Origin: an uncultured Shewanella sp.
Lineage (GTDB): Bacteria > Pseudomonadota > Gammaproteobacteria > Enterobacterales > Shewanellaceae
Assembly: GCF_947495455.1 (NCBI RefSeq)
Contig: NZ_CANLZC010000012.1
Location: forward strand, 1 to 64,000
Reading direction: 5' to 3'
DNA: 64,000 bases
Numbering within the stretch: the first letter of the stretch is position 1; each line of letters opens with the position of its first letter. Under the pieces are notes generated by a model. That model saw only the letters and a list, made by a program, of their open reading frames with translations. It made no database searches and was not told the origin of the DNA. The position numbers and the translations under genes were made by a program. Positions 19,243 to 28,629 of this stretch are shown here, piece after piece.

Positions 19243-19725
19243 TTAGTTAAGACTTGGATGAAGATAAAATTGAGGATTATTTTTATAATATTCTTTTTCA
19301 CGATCTTTAACTTGTTTATTGAAATAAAACTTTTCTTTCTTCATGATATAATTCCTGACATATTTAAAATCATAACTATTAGAATTATTTCTAATTTTAT
19401 CCTCTATAGGACTTTCTGCTGTAACATTATTTTTTACCATATCTTTTTGGAAAAAAAACTTTTCTGGTGATGTTGTTGTACTGACACATTTATAAATTAC
19501 AATCAGTTTATTTTTTTTGGTTTCTTTACCAAATATTCTAACTCCTTTCTGTAAAATATAAATAATTTGCTTTTCAAAAACAAAGACATTAGCAGATTCA
19601 ACAGGTAAAACTGTATCATTAGATGCTTTATATTGGTTATAACATAAATCTAATGCAGACTGATATTCATCACTCCAAACATTGAAACTGATTAACAGTA
19701 ATAAAATTGTAATAATTTTTTTCAT
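19243..19725 (-). CDS. Orphan exported protein, candidate immunity protein
   Basis: 160 residues, strongly AT-rich. The signal peptide is MKKIITILLLLISFNVWS. The mature part has two cysteines (LDLCYNQY and VIYKCVSTT) and a highly charged Lys/Tyr-rich C-terminus (KDREKEYYKNNPQFYLHP). No family recognised. It begins two bases after the stop of a start-less toxin-tip fragment (TAACAATG) and ends near seam motif A. This is the same arrangement as the other tip-immunity pairs in the array, which is why I propose an immunity role. Confidence 0.6.
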   Translation of the reverse strand: MKKIITILLLLISFNVWSDEYQSALDLCYNQYKASNDTVLPVESANVFVFEKQIIYILQKGVRIFGKETKKNKLIVIYKCVSTTTSPEKFFFQKDMVKNNVTAESPIEDKIRNNSNSYDFKYVRNYIMKKEKFYFNKQVKDREKEYYKNNPQFYLHPSLN

Positions 19726-19727
19726 TG

Positions 19728-19913
19728 TTATAGCCTTATACCAATAGGATTATCATCAAAAATCCCACAATTACTGACTCCATAACTACACCTTGCAACT
19801 CCGATATTTTTACCTTCCATTACCCCCAAATAAATATTGGTGCCTTTTGGTTGTGAATTAAGCCACCTTATATCATTAGAACTCTTATCATAATTTTGTG
19901 ATCCATATATGTC
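19728..19913 (-). pseudogene. Toxin-tip fragment without start codon
   Basis: Open frame of 61 codons with no usable start. It reads DIYGSQNYDKSS, then WLNSQPKGTNIYLGVMEG, then ARCSYGVSNCGIFDDNP, and ends GIRL. It stops two bases before the exported 160-aa protein. By position it is the C-terminal end of a polymorphic toxin tip whose upstream part has been lost. The break point coincides with the recurring CCATATATGTCTTAGTTAAT motif directly after the hydrolase stop codon. No fold assigned. Confidence 0.5.
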
Positions 19914-19917
19914 TTAG

Positions 19918-20793
19918 TTAATCATTTTCTGGCGATTCGGCCTTCAGAAACGCAAGTACATCGTAATCGAATTGCTTGGGATTCTGTAAGAAAGAAAAGT
20001 GGCTGACATTCTTCTGAATCACCAGTCGAGCTCCTGGAATACTGTTGGCCAGAAACTCGGTATCTGATCGTTTTATCGCTTCGTCATGATCGCCGTCGAC
20101 GATCCATACTGGTGTGTGAATTTTTGCCAATTCCTGTTTGGTAAAATCTGGGTGTGTTGCCCACATTGTGGTGACGTTTTTGGAGAATTTTACATAGCCG
20201 TTTGGCGTTGGAGACAGTGCCTGATATTCCTTCTTGGTTCTTGCAGAAAACGTTTGAAAAACAGGGCTTTTTGAGGTGTCTTTTACGCCGCTTGGGTTCG
20301 AATTGGCCGCGAACGCAAAGACGCGTGTCAGGCGCTTGGGGTATTGCATGGCCATATCGAGACCGACGATTGCGCCGTCACTCCAGCCGATAACTGCCGC
20401 TTTGAAAATTTTCAGATGATCCATCAGGCCGACAACATCGCTGCTTAACAGCTTGTAGGTCAGTTGTTGGCCATCATTTGAACTGCGTCCGTGGCCTCGT
20501 GTATCCATCACGATGACGCGGTATTTTTTATCCAGCACAGGCACAAGGTCGCCAAAATAGTTGGCATTGGCGAGCCCGCCGTGAAGCAGTATTACTGGTT
20601 TGCCCTTGCCAAATTCCGCATACCAGATTTCTGCGCCGTTCACTTTGGCATACCCGCTTGCAGTTGGGTTGGGTAATTTGGGTGTTGGCGGCAATGTTTG
20701 CCAGAGGGGCTTGGTGCCCGCCGTTACGCTTGCGCACAGAAGCACCAGGCTAAGAGCGAAAATACGGCTACAAGTAAAATTAAGCGCTTTCAT
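19918..20793 (-). CDS. Secreted alpha/beta hydrolase, probably acquired
   Basis: 291 residues from the ATG at 20793 (MKALNFTCSRIFALSLVLLCA signal peptide); the frame continues upstream to 20862. Alpha/beta-hydrolase fold: oxyanion segment LLHGGLANANYFGDLVP, nucleophile elbow GWSDGA, acid in VDGDHDEA, histidine in NVSHFSFLQ. It is likely a periplasmic or secreted esterase-type enzyme, substrate unknown. Its base composition is visibly more G+C-rich than the AT-rich genes on both sides, and its stop codon falls on a recurrent seam motif. I therefore infer horizontal acquisition into the cassette array. It is not obviously a toxin or immunity gene. Confidence 0.8.
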   Translation of the reverse strand: MKALNFTCSRIFALSLVLLCASVTAGTKPLWQTLPPTPKLPNPTASGYAKVNGAEIWYAEFGKGKPVILLHGGLANANYFGDLVPVLDKKYRVIVMDTRGHGRSSNDGQQLTYKLLSSDVVGLMDHLKIFKAAVIGWSDGAIVGLDMAMQYPKRLTRVFAFAANSNPSGVKDTSKSPVFQTFSARTKKEYQALSPTPNGYVKFSKNVTTMWATHPDFTKQELAKIHTPVWIVDGDHDEAIKRSDTEFLANSIPGARLVIQKNVSHFSFLQNPKQFDYDVLAFLKAESPEND

Positions 20794-20862
20794 TGTCCGA
20801 TCCCTCATGACTCCAATTTGGTAGCTGCTCCGATATGGAAATTCGATTGTAATCCTCCGCAA

Positions 20863-21237
20863 TTATAGATGCTACAGCGGCAATCGTAAGCCATAACGAA
20901 AGATCTTGGCTAACCTGTACAACGACAATTAAAAAAAATCAATCAAAATCAATCAAGACATCCATAACATAAAATCAATCAAGAAAATCAATCAAGACAT
21001 CCATAATTATTTTATTACACAACACTCCGAAATCTACAGGTCAAAAATCGGCTCTGGGTTCTGTATCGCTCACCCAAAGATTAATTTAACATCAAAACTG
21101 TCGGTAACCATATAAAATAAATTGATTTATGCGAATGACATGCAAGATAAGTGACTGAACTAATTTTTAGAAAGTATTCAGTATAATAAAAGAGTCGTGA
21201 GGTTAATGGCTAAAACGAAATACTCAATCAAACCCCA
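20863..21237. other. Gap between hydrolase and transposase fragment
   Basis: 375 bp without a gene. It contains the short direct repeats at 20945-21006 and AT-rich sequence. No coding or RNA signal recognised. Confidence 0.4.
20945..21006. repeat. Short direct repeats
   Basis: A 23-bp unit beginning AAAATCAATCAAGACATCC occurs at 20945-20967 and 20984-21006. A partial unit (AAAATCAATCAAG) lies between at 20971-20983. Spacing is irregular and there are too few copies for a CRISPR array. It lies between the hydrolase and the transposase remnant. Confidence 0.7.
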
Positions 21238-21834
21238 TTAAGCACTATCAAGCCAACGATGACAATTTCCTGCACCTTGTCGTCGCTTTCGCTCTAAATG
21301 CGCACAATAAGCATCCAGCTCTTGCAAGCGACCAACAGGTCCTTTAAATAAACGCGTAAATTCAGTGGTCAATTTAAGCCAGTTATCAGATGGAATATTC
21401 AATCGATTGAGAATAGGCATAGCCGCATCACTTATTGCTCCTCGTTTATCGTTAAGACTATTATTAAGAATTAGCCGTCCCGTTTCATCGACCAACTGCA
21501 AATAATCATCCAAATGAAATGCTAACCCTTTTGGCATATCAAGCTTTTCATTACCCACAAACGCTAATAAGTTGGCTGGTTGTTCCCCTTTTAACGCAGC
21601 CTTTATGCGCATTCGAATACTGGTAAAATCCGAATCTTCAGGCGTCTTCGTCATTTTGGCGCGAATTGGATTCAAATCCACATAAGCCATACAAGCCAAT
21701 ACCGCAGCCTCATCCAATAATGCTTGAGATTTAAATCGCCCTTCCCAAAAACGTCCACTACATTTGTCCTCACTGTTCGCTTTTCTTGCTATAGGTTCAT
21801 TTAACGCCCTCAACTCTTTTGAAAACATTAGCAA
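21238..21834 (-). pseudogene. 5'-truncated REP-associated (Y1-type) transposase
   Basis: 198 residues matching the C-terminal two thirds of the transposase family related to REP-associated tyrosine transposases common in Shewanella. Recognisable parts are CSGRFWEGRFKSQALLDE, then CMAYVDLNPIRAKM, then LDAYCAHLERKRRQG near the end. The N-terminal part with the HUH metal-binding and first catalytic segments is missing, and no candidate start precedes it apart from an internal ATG. It is therefore a dead remnant. A hairpin typical of such elements lies just upstream at 21917-21938. Confidence 0.8.
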
Positions 21835-21916
21835 CTGATATCACTTAGCCAACATCGAGACTAATGGCCCAGATTAAATAAGTAGCGAGTAAGTCAAAAG
21901 GAGTTAATTTTAATAA

Positions 21917-21938
21917 CCAAGGCCTATTCAGACCTTGG
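21917..21938. repeat. REP-like hairpin beside the transposase remnant
   Basis: CCAAGG and CCTTGG arms with a 10-nt loop, set in an AT-rich context about 80 bp upstream of the truncated transposase. It may be the element's end or a terminator. Confidence 0.5.
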
Positions 21939-22048
21939 CTAGGTGTCTGTGACTTTCAAAAGTCAAAAACAAGCTTGACTCAACGTGAAGCGTCCATATA
22001 TGTCTTAGTTAATCCTTTAGTTAATCCTTAATTAATCCCTATATAACT

Positions 22049-22636
22049 TTATTCCATAGCTGAATATATTTCTACTTGACCGTCAGTATAGTAATATACA
22101 CCAAAAGATTTTCGTTCAAGACTATTGGAAAATACAAAAACAATATGGTTTTTTGTATATTTAGTCTTTACTGAAATACTCTGTAATTCACTATAACAAA
22201 AAGCCTCTAAATCTATGTGTTTGTATTTATCAATACCTTTCCCACTACAAATATTATCTATCGTTACATTAAGTTGATTAAATGATTTTATTGTTACTTT
22301 TCCATCATACTTACCTTCTATTGGGTAAAAGGCCTCTTCTGAGGAACAATGATTCTCTTTTAATGATGAAAGGTGTATTGCTTCTTCAGATAAGAAATCT
22401 TCATATATTCCATCTTTTATAAAAATCGTTATCAACTTTCGAGTACAAACTCCCTCTTCATATACAGGAGTGAAATTAACGATAATTCTAGAATACTCCT
22501 CTCTCATTTCTAATGAATTGATATACTCAAAAGTCACACCATTATCTAATCGAAAATAAGCCGTATCACTCGCTAACACACGATTAGGAAGCAATAACAA
22601 ATAAACAATAATAAATTTTAAAAATTGATTAATCAC
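22049..22636 (-). CDS. Exported protein, second candidate immunity gene of the HEATH cassette
   Basis: I start it at the GTG at 22636, which has SD GGGAG five bases upstream; a TTG at 22648 is also in frame. 195 residues with a signal peptide (VINQFLKFIIVYLLLLPNRVLA) and a mature domain of about 170 residues with five cysteines. No family recognised. It lies just downstream of another exported protein, which follows a metallopeptidase-type toxin tip. It could be a second immunity protein for the same tip, or the partner of a lost one. AT-rich composition matches the other cassette small genes. Confidence 0.6.
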   Translation of the reverse strand: MINQFLKFIIVYLLLLPNRVLASDTAYFRLDNGVTFEYINSLEMREEYSRIIVNFTPVYEEGVCTRKLITIFIKDGIYEDFLSEEAIHLSSLKENHCSSEEAFYPIEGKYDGKVTIKSFNQLNVTIDNICSGKGIDKYKHIDLEAFCYSELQSISVKTKYTKNHIVFVFSNSLERKSFGVYYYTDGQVEIYSAME

Positions 22637-22650
22637 TATAACTCCCAATG

Positions 22651-23244
22651 CTATTTCTTCACTGGATTTTTACAGCTTTCTGGCGCAAATAAGCCACAAT
22701 AAGATGACGCAATAGCCAAAGCTCCTTCATCGGCACGAAAAAACAATACGCCTCTCTTTCTAGAATAAAACATATAATCGCTCGTGTATCCTGTAACTGT
22801 ATTTTTAAGACGGACAGAATACCCTTCTAAATTCTGATCTAAAATAGAATATTCTTGCAATATAGGCAAAGATATAATGCTGTTTTTGCCCACCTCATAA
22901 ACCAGCGGCTTATCTAAATCACCATTAACTAAATTATCAGTGACAAAAATATAATGTTCCCCATACTTAATACAATGCTTAGGGAAATCAGCAGGGCAGT
23001 TGTTTATTTTATACAACCCACCTCCGAATGACATCACACTATCTGCTAAGTTAATCATTACACTTGGACCTGACAATATACTATAACGTATCTCAATGGC
23101 TGATTTTCTCTTGAACACCCCCTCGTCGGACAGATAATAATCACCGTCAGAATTTGGTGTAATTTGTGCAAAAGCAGGTTGCACAAATTGCAGCCCTTCA
23201 AACAAACAAACACTCAACAATACAATGTATTTCAACGTTTTCAT
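22651..23244 (-). CDS. Exported protein, candidate immunity for HEATH metallopeptidase tip
   Basis: 197 residues. The signal peptide (MKTLKYIVLLSVCLFEGLQF, with cleavage near AFA-QIT) leads a periplasmic domain with paired cysteines (NNCPADFPKHC and SSYCGLFAPESC). No family recognised. It begins nine bases after the stop of the toxin-tip gene at 23254, so it should be co-translated. Tight linkage, export and small size support an immunity role against a toxin acting in the periplasm. Confidence 0.65.
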   Translation of the reverse strand: MKTLKYIVLLSVCLFEGLQFVQPAFAQITPNSDGDYYLSDEGVFKRKSAIEIRYSILSGPSVMINLADSVMSFGGGLYKINNCPADFPKHCIKYGEHYIFVTDNLVNGDLDKPLVYEVGKNSIISLPILQEYSILDQNLEGYSVRLKNTVTGYTSDYMFYSRKRGVLFFRADEGALAIASSYCGLFAPESCKNPVKK

Positions 23245-23253
23245 TTTCTGCCA

Positions 23254-24432
23254 CTACCTTGTTGGAGACAACCATATATTATCATAATCCCCCCTTGCAG
23301 TGTTATTAATACCTTTCATTATGTCATCCACAAAGTTCACCGTTTGATTACCCGCATCTTCAAAACCTAATACAGCATGGGTAGCTTCATGAGCTAAAAT
23401 TCGAGTATTACTCACTGAAATAGGAGCAGACGGAGCATTCATATCAAACATACTCATCTCCGATGCTAAATCCACTGCCATGAGGTTAGTATTAAGGTAA
23501 GCCGCATTATCACCTATATCGTTTAACAATACCTCTAAAGGACTCTCTGCAGACAGTTGACTCTCTATTAATTGCCCTCCTTCTTGGGCAAAAATATCGG
23601 TAAAGCTTGATTCGACTTGTGCTAGTTCTTCAGCAGAAACAATACCTCCTGCTCCCCATTTTGATACTTGGACCTTACCATCGAATAAACTTGATGACTC
23701 ACCTCTTATTGCTGAGTATTTTAATACCTTCGAGTCTTTTTGCGCTGCAGTTGCATGAGCCTCTCCACCTCCACTCCCAAACTCCCCTTTCATCGCCGAA
23801 GTCACAATAGAGATAAACGCAGCCGTTGCCGCACCATTGGCAAATTTCCCTCCATTTATGGCAGAAACCGTACCGCCAACCACAGCTGCAGAAATCGCTT
23901 TCATATAAGGATCGTCAACCCCGACTCCGCCACCAAAGGCCGCCCCAATCCCTGCTGCAATAAAGCCGTTACCAAACTTACCTCCTTGTAACTCGGCCGA
24001 AATGCCGCCCACCATTGCCTTAACAAAAGTACTCACATAAATATTACCTATTTGCCCTGCACCATAAGTTGCCGCACTGGTTGCAGCACTGATGGCTGCT
24101 GAACGATACGCAGCATTCATACTGCCCGTTTGGGCATAGGTTAAATTTTTACTAAACCATGCATTAAAGCCTATTGAGCAAGGACCACAATAATAAGTTG
24201 TCACTATCGTTCCTATTATTTGCACTGCCATAGCTAGATCAGGTTTATCGGCCATATAATCCATCGTTGGATGGGGTAGTTTCGTACTTATCCAAGAAAT
24301 TGCCAATGCTTCAATAAAATACCCACTGGGATCGGTGGCATTGAGCGGGTTATTCAGCACATAACTATAGGCATTATAATTTTGCAGATTTATTAGTGGT
24401 GAGATGGCTGCACCACTGCACGACTTAACAAT
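23254..24432 (-). pseudogene. Orphan toxin cassette 6: RHS end plus HExxH (HEATH) tip
   Basis: Open frame from 24432. It enters from seam motif A, reads QNYNAYSYVLNNPLNATDPS, and then diverges into a pretoxin region different from the other cassettes (helical and Gly/Ala-rich: YCGPCSIGFNAWF, then KAMVGGISAELQGGKFGNG). Only the 16 residues around AMVGGISAELQGGKFGNGF match the others. The tip ends with RILAHEATHAVLGFEDAGNQ and a later NNTARGDYDN, which resembles a zinc metallopeptidase of the M91 type (HExxH). It has no start of its own (first candidate is a TTG at 24360) and no promoter seen. It is a silent module or becomes active after recombination. Two exported small genes follow. Confidence 0.7.
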
Positions 24433-24490
24433 TTAACAATGCCTGTCCATATAATTTGTCCATAATTTGTCATGCCTGTCCATATAACTT
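24381..24490. repeat. Seam motif A with internal duplication
   Basis: Plus strand: TTTGCAGATTTATTAGTGG, then TGGTGAGATGGCTGCACCA, then CGACTTAACAATTTAACAAT, then GCCTGTCCATATAA. A second GCCTGTCCATATAAC follows at 24475-24490. It contains the dyad AGTGGTG/CACCACT. It separates cassette 6 from the truncated cassette 5. Confidence 0.75.
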
Positions 24491-24863
24491 CATTGTAATA
24501 ACGTCCTCCATCACCAAGATCTGTATACTCTACTTCATGAAGCCTCCATTCTTGTTCATATTGATATACATCATGATTTTCAAATAAAACTAAATTCGGT
24601 ATTTTAGATACAAAAACACTTAAAACATTTAAACCTGCCTTGCTCATTTGAGAAGCAATTGCTCCCTTCCCAGCTCCTAAAACTAAATTTGCTTCTTCAT
24701 ACTCTATATTGACTTCATATATTTTTTTCAGTTTAAATTTACCTGTTTTACGCCATTCAGTACTCTTTTTTCGCACACTTTCCCCAGCCTGATTCAACAA
24801 ATACTGCATGGCAGCCATTCTCGCACCATTGGCCCTATTGTCTGTTATAAAGAGTACCTCCAC
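24393..24863 (-). pseudogene. Truncated KSTEW toxin tip (copy 1)
   Basis: Starts at a GTG created by seam motif B (reads VEVLFITDNRANGARMAAMQ), then the shared YLLNQAGESVRK pretoxin end, then a tip beginning KSTEWRKTGKFKLKKIYEV. It is nearly identical to the tip at 28177-28629 as far as DLGDGGRYY. After that the true C-terminus and the immunity gene are missing, and the frame runs into seam motif A, ending VVQPSHH. So this copy is broken at its 3' end. The tip family is not recognised. Confidence 0.75.
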
Positions 24864-25329
24864 TTAGAGCGGAGGCGGTACCGCCAATGGCAGCTGAAAT
24901 AATAGTGCCACCGACGATTTCATGGGTTTTTAAATTAGCACCACCAGGTAAAAAGGCCCCGCCCGCCCCTTTGGTGACACCTGCACTCTTTTTATATAAG
25001 AAGTAAACCCATGGCCCCTATTGTCTGTATATAAAGAGTACCACCCATCAGTTCCGCTGAAATCCCCCCACCATAGCATGAGCACCGATTTGCGCCACCA
25101 CTTCCACCAAATTCAATAAACCCATCTTTAGCCCAAATTCCGGCATCGACAACACTTTGATTAATCGTACCCACAGTATCAAAATAATTACCCACACCTT
25201 GTAATGCGTAACCCGCGGCGGCACTGATCACCCCCACCTTTAAGCCTGAAGATAAACTGCCTGTGGCCACAAAATTTGCATGACCATTATACAAAGCAGC
25301 ACACCAGACTTGGCAAAATGGTACAAAAT
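24494..25329. repeat. Long direct repeat, copy 1 (of 28261-29096)
   Basis: About 836 bp are nearly identical to 28261-29096 (offset 3767), with only a few base changes (for example CATGGCAGCC against CATCGCAGCC). It covers the tip and the damaged pretoxin region. Similarity continues at lower level to the RHS end. It indicates a recent duplication inside the array. Confidence 0.85.
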
Positions 25330-25552
25330 TCAATGCAGTGCTAATAACCGTATTAAGATACGGGATACTGTTCATAAATTCATGCACCGCCCACATACCT
25401 GTGATTTTCATCACGCCTTTGAGCAACTTCTTAAAAAAGTACCCACTAGGATCGGTGGCATTGAGCGGGTTATTCAATACGTATGAATAAGCATTATAAT
25501 TTTGCAGATTTATTAGTGGTGAGATGGCTGCACCACAAGCGCGACTTAACTT
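24992..25552 (-). pseudogene. Orphan cassette 5: RHS end and interrupted pretoxin
   Basis: Open frame from 25552 through seam motif A (KLSRACGAAISPLINLQNYN), then the RHS end and pretoxin region (KLLKGVMKITGMWAVHEFMN), up to GGGISAELMGG. There motif B replaces the normal KFGHGFISAG with TLYIQTIGAMGLLLI and a stop. The tip lies in another frame further down (24393-24863). Part of the middle differs from the other copies (INQSVVDAGIWAKDGFIEFG). No function as it stands. Confidence 0.7.
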
Positions 25553-25574
25553 TTACAATACCTGTCCATATAAC
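25500..25574. repeat. Seam motif A
   Basis: Same layout as the copy at 24381: TTTGCAGATTTATTAGTGG, a GAGATGGCTGCACCAC block, GCGACTTAACTTTTACAATA, then CCTGTCCATATAAC. It lies between an immunity gene (ends 25607) and the core of cassette 5. Confidence 0.75.
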
Positions 25575-25606
25575 GCATAGTGATATAACGTTAACTTGTA
25601 ATTCAT

Positions 25607-26059
25607 CTATGACTTACGGCTATACATGAATAAAGAAAAACTGATAATAAAAGCCATAAATAAAGTAAAAAATAGCACGCCTCCTTTATTATTTACTTTC
25701 TCGATACTCTCTTCTACAGTACGAATTTCCAAACCATCTATACTAAAACCTAAATAGTGGTTCTTATAATATGCTATCTTCACTGGATTATTATTAAATT
25801 TATTAATAAAAGTCTTATTACAAGGGAAGTTTAACGGCAGAGAAATATAATCATCTACTACCTTATGGTCAGAATAAATCACTCTGAATTTAACTCCTTT
25901 TATTGAACGAGACTCAACACATTGAGCTCCAACAGCGATTCCCTTTTTAATGGAGATTTCTGTCTCATCAATTTCTTGAGACTTTAAGAATAAAGCCAAA
26001 AACCCCCAACAGAACCAAACTAACGCAATAAATAAAAATATCAGATTATTATTCCTCAT
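25607..26059 (-). CDS. Two-helix membrane protein, candidate immunity of cassette 4
   Basis: 150 residues. TM helix near 6-26 (LIFLFIALVWFCWGFLALF), a domain of about 90 residues with two cysteines (AQCVES, FPCNKTF), then a second TM helix (VLFFTLFMAFIISFSLFMY) and a short basic tail. The central domain is most likely periplasmic. The start overlaps the toxin stop by four bases (ATGA), so translation is coupled. No family recognised. A membrane-anchored immunity protein suits the hydrophobic tip it follows. Confidence 0.7.
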   Translation of the reverse strand: MRNNNLIFLFIALVWFCWGFLALFLKSQEIDETEISIKKGIAVGAQCVESRSIKGVKFRVIYSDHKVVDDYISLPLNFPCNKTFINKFNNNPVKIAYYKNHYLGFSIDGLEIRTVEESIEKVNNKGGVLFFTLFMAFIISFSLFMYSRKS

Positions 26060-27243
26060 TGACTTTCAACCGCCTTATTTAACTGCTGTACTGTATTAAC
26101 TGTAGAAAAGATATCAAGTGAAGTAATTCCAAGTGTTCCTGCAGTATAAGGCTGAATAGATTGCATCAACAAGCCCTTATATGCAGCGTTGATCGACATA
26201 GTCGCAGTAACAAAATCCGTCCCCAAAGCTATATTAGCCGCTTGTAAATCAGTTGCCCCTAAATCGGAAGCAAGTGTTATAAGAGGATCATTACCTGTAG
26301 CAGCTTTTGTTAGTTGTCTCATAGCATCAGCACTAAGAACAACTGTAAGCCCGCATGTCGCCCCACTACTTACACATCCAATTCCAGCTATTGTTGCACC
26401 AGTACCAGATAGAGCTCCATTGATTAAAGCTGCTGTCTGCTCTTCATTTAATAAATGCCTCTTTTCTAATCCAGAAATACCATGACACCTTCCTTTACAT
26501 GCAAGCTGCCGCTTCACACTTTCCCCAGCCTGATTCATCAAATACTGCATGGCAGCCATTTGAGCCCCGTTAGCAAACTTACCGCCACTGAGCGCGGAGG
26601 CGGTACCGCCAATGGCAGCTGAAATGATGGTACCACGGACAATTTCACGATTTTTTAAGTTAGCACCACCGGGTAAAAATGCACCGCCCGCGCCTTTGGT
26701 GACCCCTGCTGAGATGAAACCATGGCCAAACTTACCGCCTTGTAACTCAGCACTGATCCCGCCGACCATAGCATGGGCGCCAATTTGCGCCACCACTTGC
26801 CCTGAGGTTAACATGTTACCACCAAAACTGACCATAGAATCGATCATCGCTTGTTCAGCGGCAGCATTTCCAGCATCAACAATATCAGCAATATTCAAAT
26901 CCGATGCAGTGCCAAATTGCTCACCAATCCCTTGCAAGGCATAGCCTGCTGCGGCACTGATCGCCCCCACTTTAAATCCCGCTGTTAAGCTGCCTGTGGC
27001 CACAAAGGTACTCATGCCATTATGAAGGGCCGCGCACCACACCTGACAGCCAGGCACAAAATTTAATACTGTGCTGACCACCATATTAAGATACGGGATA
27101 CTGTTCATAAATTCATGCACCGCCCACATACCTGTGATTTTCATCACGCCTTTGAGCAACTTCTTAAAAAAGTAACCACTAGGATCGGTGGCATTGAGCG
27201 GATTATTCAGTACATAGCTATAAGCATTGTAGTTTTGCAGATT
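26056..27243 (-). pseudogene. Orphan toxin cassette 4: RHS end, full pretoxin, hydrophobic tip
   Basis: Open from 27243, just after two in-frame TAA codons, through QNYNAYSYVLNNPLNATDPS and a complete pretoxin region almost identical to that of the large toxin (MKITGMWAVHEFMNSIPYLN to MAAMQYLMNQAGESVK). The tip starts RQLACKGRCHGISGLEKRHL and continues with a glycine- and alanine-rich hydrophobic stretch (NGALSGTGATIAGIGC, then TVVLSADAMRQLTKAATG). Membrane insertion or pore formation is possible but unproven. The only starts are internal (TTG at 27159). The coupled downstream gene encodes a membrane protein. It is the least damaged silent cassette along with cassette 1. Confidence 0.75.
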
Positions 27244-27313
27244 TTATTAGTGGTGAGATGGCTGCACCACTGCACGACTTAACAATTTAACAATGCCAAT
27301 GCCTGTCCACGTA
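27233..27313. repeat. Seam motif A
   Basis: TTTTGCAGATTTTATTAGTG, GAGATGGCTGCACCACTGCA, CGACTTAACAATTTAACAAT, then GCCTGTCCACGTAAC. It carries four T where the 24.4- and 25.5-kb copies have three, which places TAA TAA in frame with the core on the minus strand. Confidence 0.75.
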
Positions 27314-27620
27314 ACACCATAACGATACTTTCTAAGCAAATAATCTTGGGTTTCTTAATTAATCCTATTAATCATCCTGAGTTAATCTCAACAAAGCCCC
27401 TATCTATAGGGGCTTATGGATTAGCGAGGAGGATTTAATTGTGGGTGTCTTGGTTAATATTGTGTATATAAAGAGTGCCACCCATTAACTCGGCCGAAAT
27501 TCTCCCCACCAATAGCATGGGCGCCAATTTGTGCGGCTACTAACAATTAACAATGCCTGTCCATATAACGACCATCATCCTTATTTTCATATTATTTTTT
27601 TGGTTGTTTTTCAAACAAAA
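27314..27620. other. Spacer with hairpin and core remnant
   Basis: About 300 bp between cassettes. A perfect hairpin AAGCCCCTAT/ATAGGGGCTT (27394-27415) could be a terminator on the minus strand (followed by TTTGTTG). At 27457-27569 is a remnant: motif A (GCCTGTCCATATAAC), a core piece reading AAQIGAHA, and motif B (TGTGTATATAAAGAGTGCC). It is the twin of the remnant at 19101-19240. Confidence 0.6.
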
Positions 27621-28166
27621 CTACCTCCCATTTGGTAAAAACCAAAGTATATATTTTTTAACATATATAAATAATATAGCCAAAGTAAATATTACACTCA
27701 CAAGAGACAACTGAACAAAAAACAAATTCACGAATAAAAGCACAACCAGTGAAATTACTTTCATCTTAAAACCACTTGTTTTTTCTTCACCCAAAAGAAT
27801 ATAAAAAACAACAAACAGTGACATTAACATCATGAATTTATTAGATAAAGATATACCACCCCTATCGATAGCCTTCGCCTTTATGTCATTAATCATAATA
27901 TCACGATTAATCTTTTCAGCTTTCTTTATTTTCACCATATTTTCAGGAGTAATATATTCCCGACCTTGAGAATCCTTATCTATAAATTCAGAAGTGGCAA
28001 TGTGATTTTCTTTATTTTGTCTATCTATTTCTTCACCATAATTCGGCTCGCACTGATTAAATTTACATATTAAATACTCAATGCGTCCACTATTCACTGC
28101 TGAAAGAAAAAAGCAAATAACGATTACTGAATAAAATAAAATATTTAATTTTGAAAGCTTGGACAT
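27621..28166 (-). CDS. Polytopic membrane protein, candidate immunity of the KSTEW tip
   Basis: 181 residues from the ATG at 28166 (MSKLSKLNILFYSVIVICFF); the open frame upstream to 28223 overlaps the toxin tip. TM helix near 8-26, a soluble charged domain of about 75 residues with two cysteines (LICKFNQCEPNY), then three further hydrophobic segments (KFMMLMSLFVVFYILLG, VISLVVLLFVNLFFV and LVSVIFTLAILFIYV). It begins 11 bases after the tip stop codon. No family recognised. An inner-membrane location suggests that the toxin acts at or across the membrane. Confidence 0.7.
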   Translation of the reverse strand: MSKLSKLNILFYSVIVICFFLSAVNSGRIEYLICKFNQCEPNYGEEIDRQNKENHIATSEFIDKDSQGREYITPENMVKIKKAEKINRDIMINDIKAKAIDRGGISLSNKFMMLMSLFVVFYILLGEEKTSGFKMKVISLVVLLFVNLFFVQLSLVSVIFTLAILFIYVKKYILWFLPNGR

Positions 28167-28176
28167 GTCCAACCGC

Positions 28177-28629
28177 CTACACACCAGTTTGTTTTGTTTC
28201 ATGTAAAGATACATTTTCAACATCTGTCCACATAGTACTATGCGTCATAACTTCACTCCAGTAATAACGTCCTCCATCACCAAGATCTGTATACTCTACT
28301 TCATGAAGCCTCCATTCTTGTTCATATTGATATACATCATGATTTTCAAATAAAACTAAATTCGGTATTTTAGATACAAAAACACTTAAAACATTTAAAC
28401 CTGCCTTGCTCATTTGAGAAGCAATTGCTCCCTTCCCAGCTCCTAAAACTAAATTTGCTTCTTCATACTCTATATTGACTTCATATATTTTTTTCAGTTT
28501 AAATTTACCTGTTTTACGCCATTCAGTACTCTTTTTTCGCACACTTTCCCCAGCCTGATTCAACAAATACTGCATCGCAGCCATTCTTGCACCATTGGCC
28601 CTATTGTCTGTTATAAAGAGTACCTCCAC
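28177..28629 (-). pseudogene. KSTEW toxin tip, complete copy (cassette 3)
   Basis: Same as 24393-24863 but with an intact C-terminus (GGRYYWSEVMTHSTMWTDVE, ending ETKQTGV) and its immunity gene directly behind. It could be read from a GTG supplied by motif B (VEVLFITDNRANGARMAAM), with no promoter seen. The tip is about 120 residues, with a GAGKGAIASQ segment and several aromatic and acidic residues. No known toxin fold recognised. The upstream core lies in another frame (28758-29276). Confidence 0.7.

Noticed and set aside
20945..21006. CRISPR array
   Set aside because: Only two full units and one partial, spacers of unequal and very short length, and no cas genes.
26189..26944. Plus-strand open frames in the cassettes (26189-26485, 26612-26944, 33391-33618)
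   Set aside because: They are antisense to the conserved pretoxin region and recur only because that region repeats.
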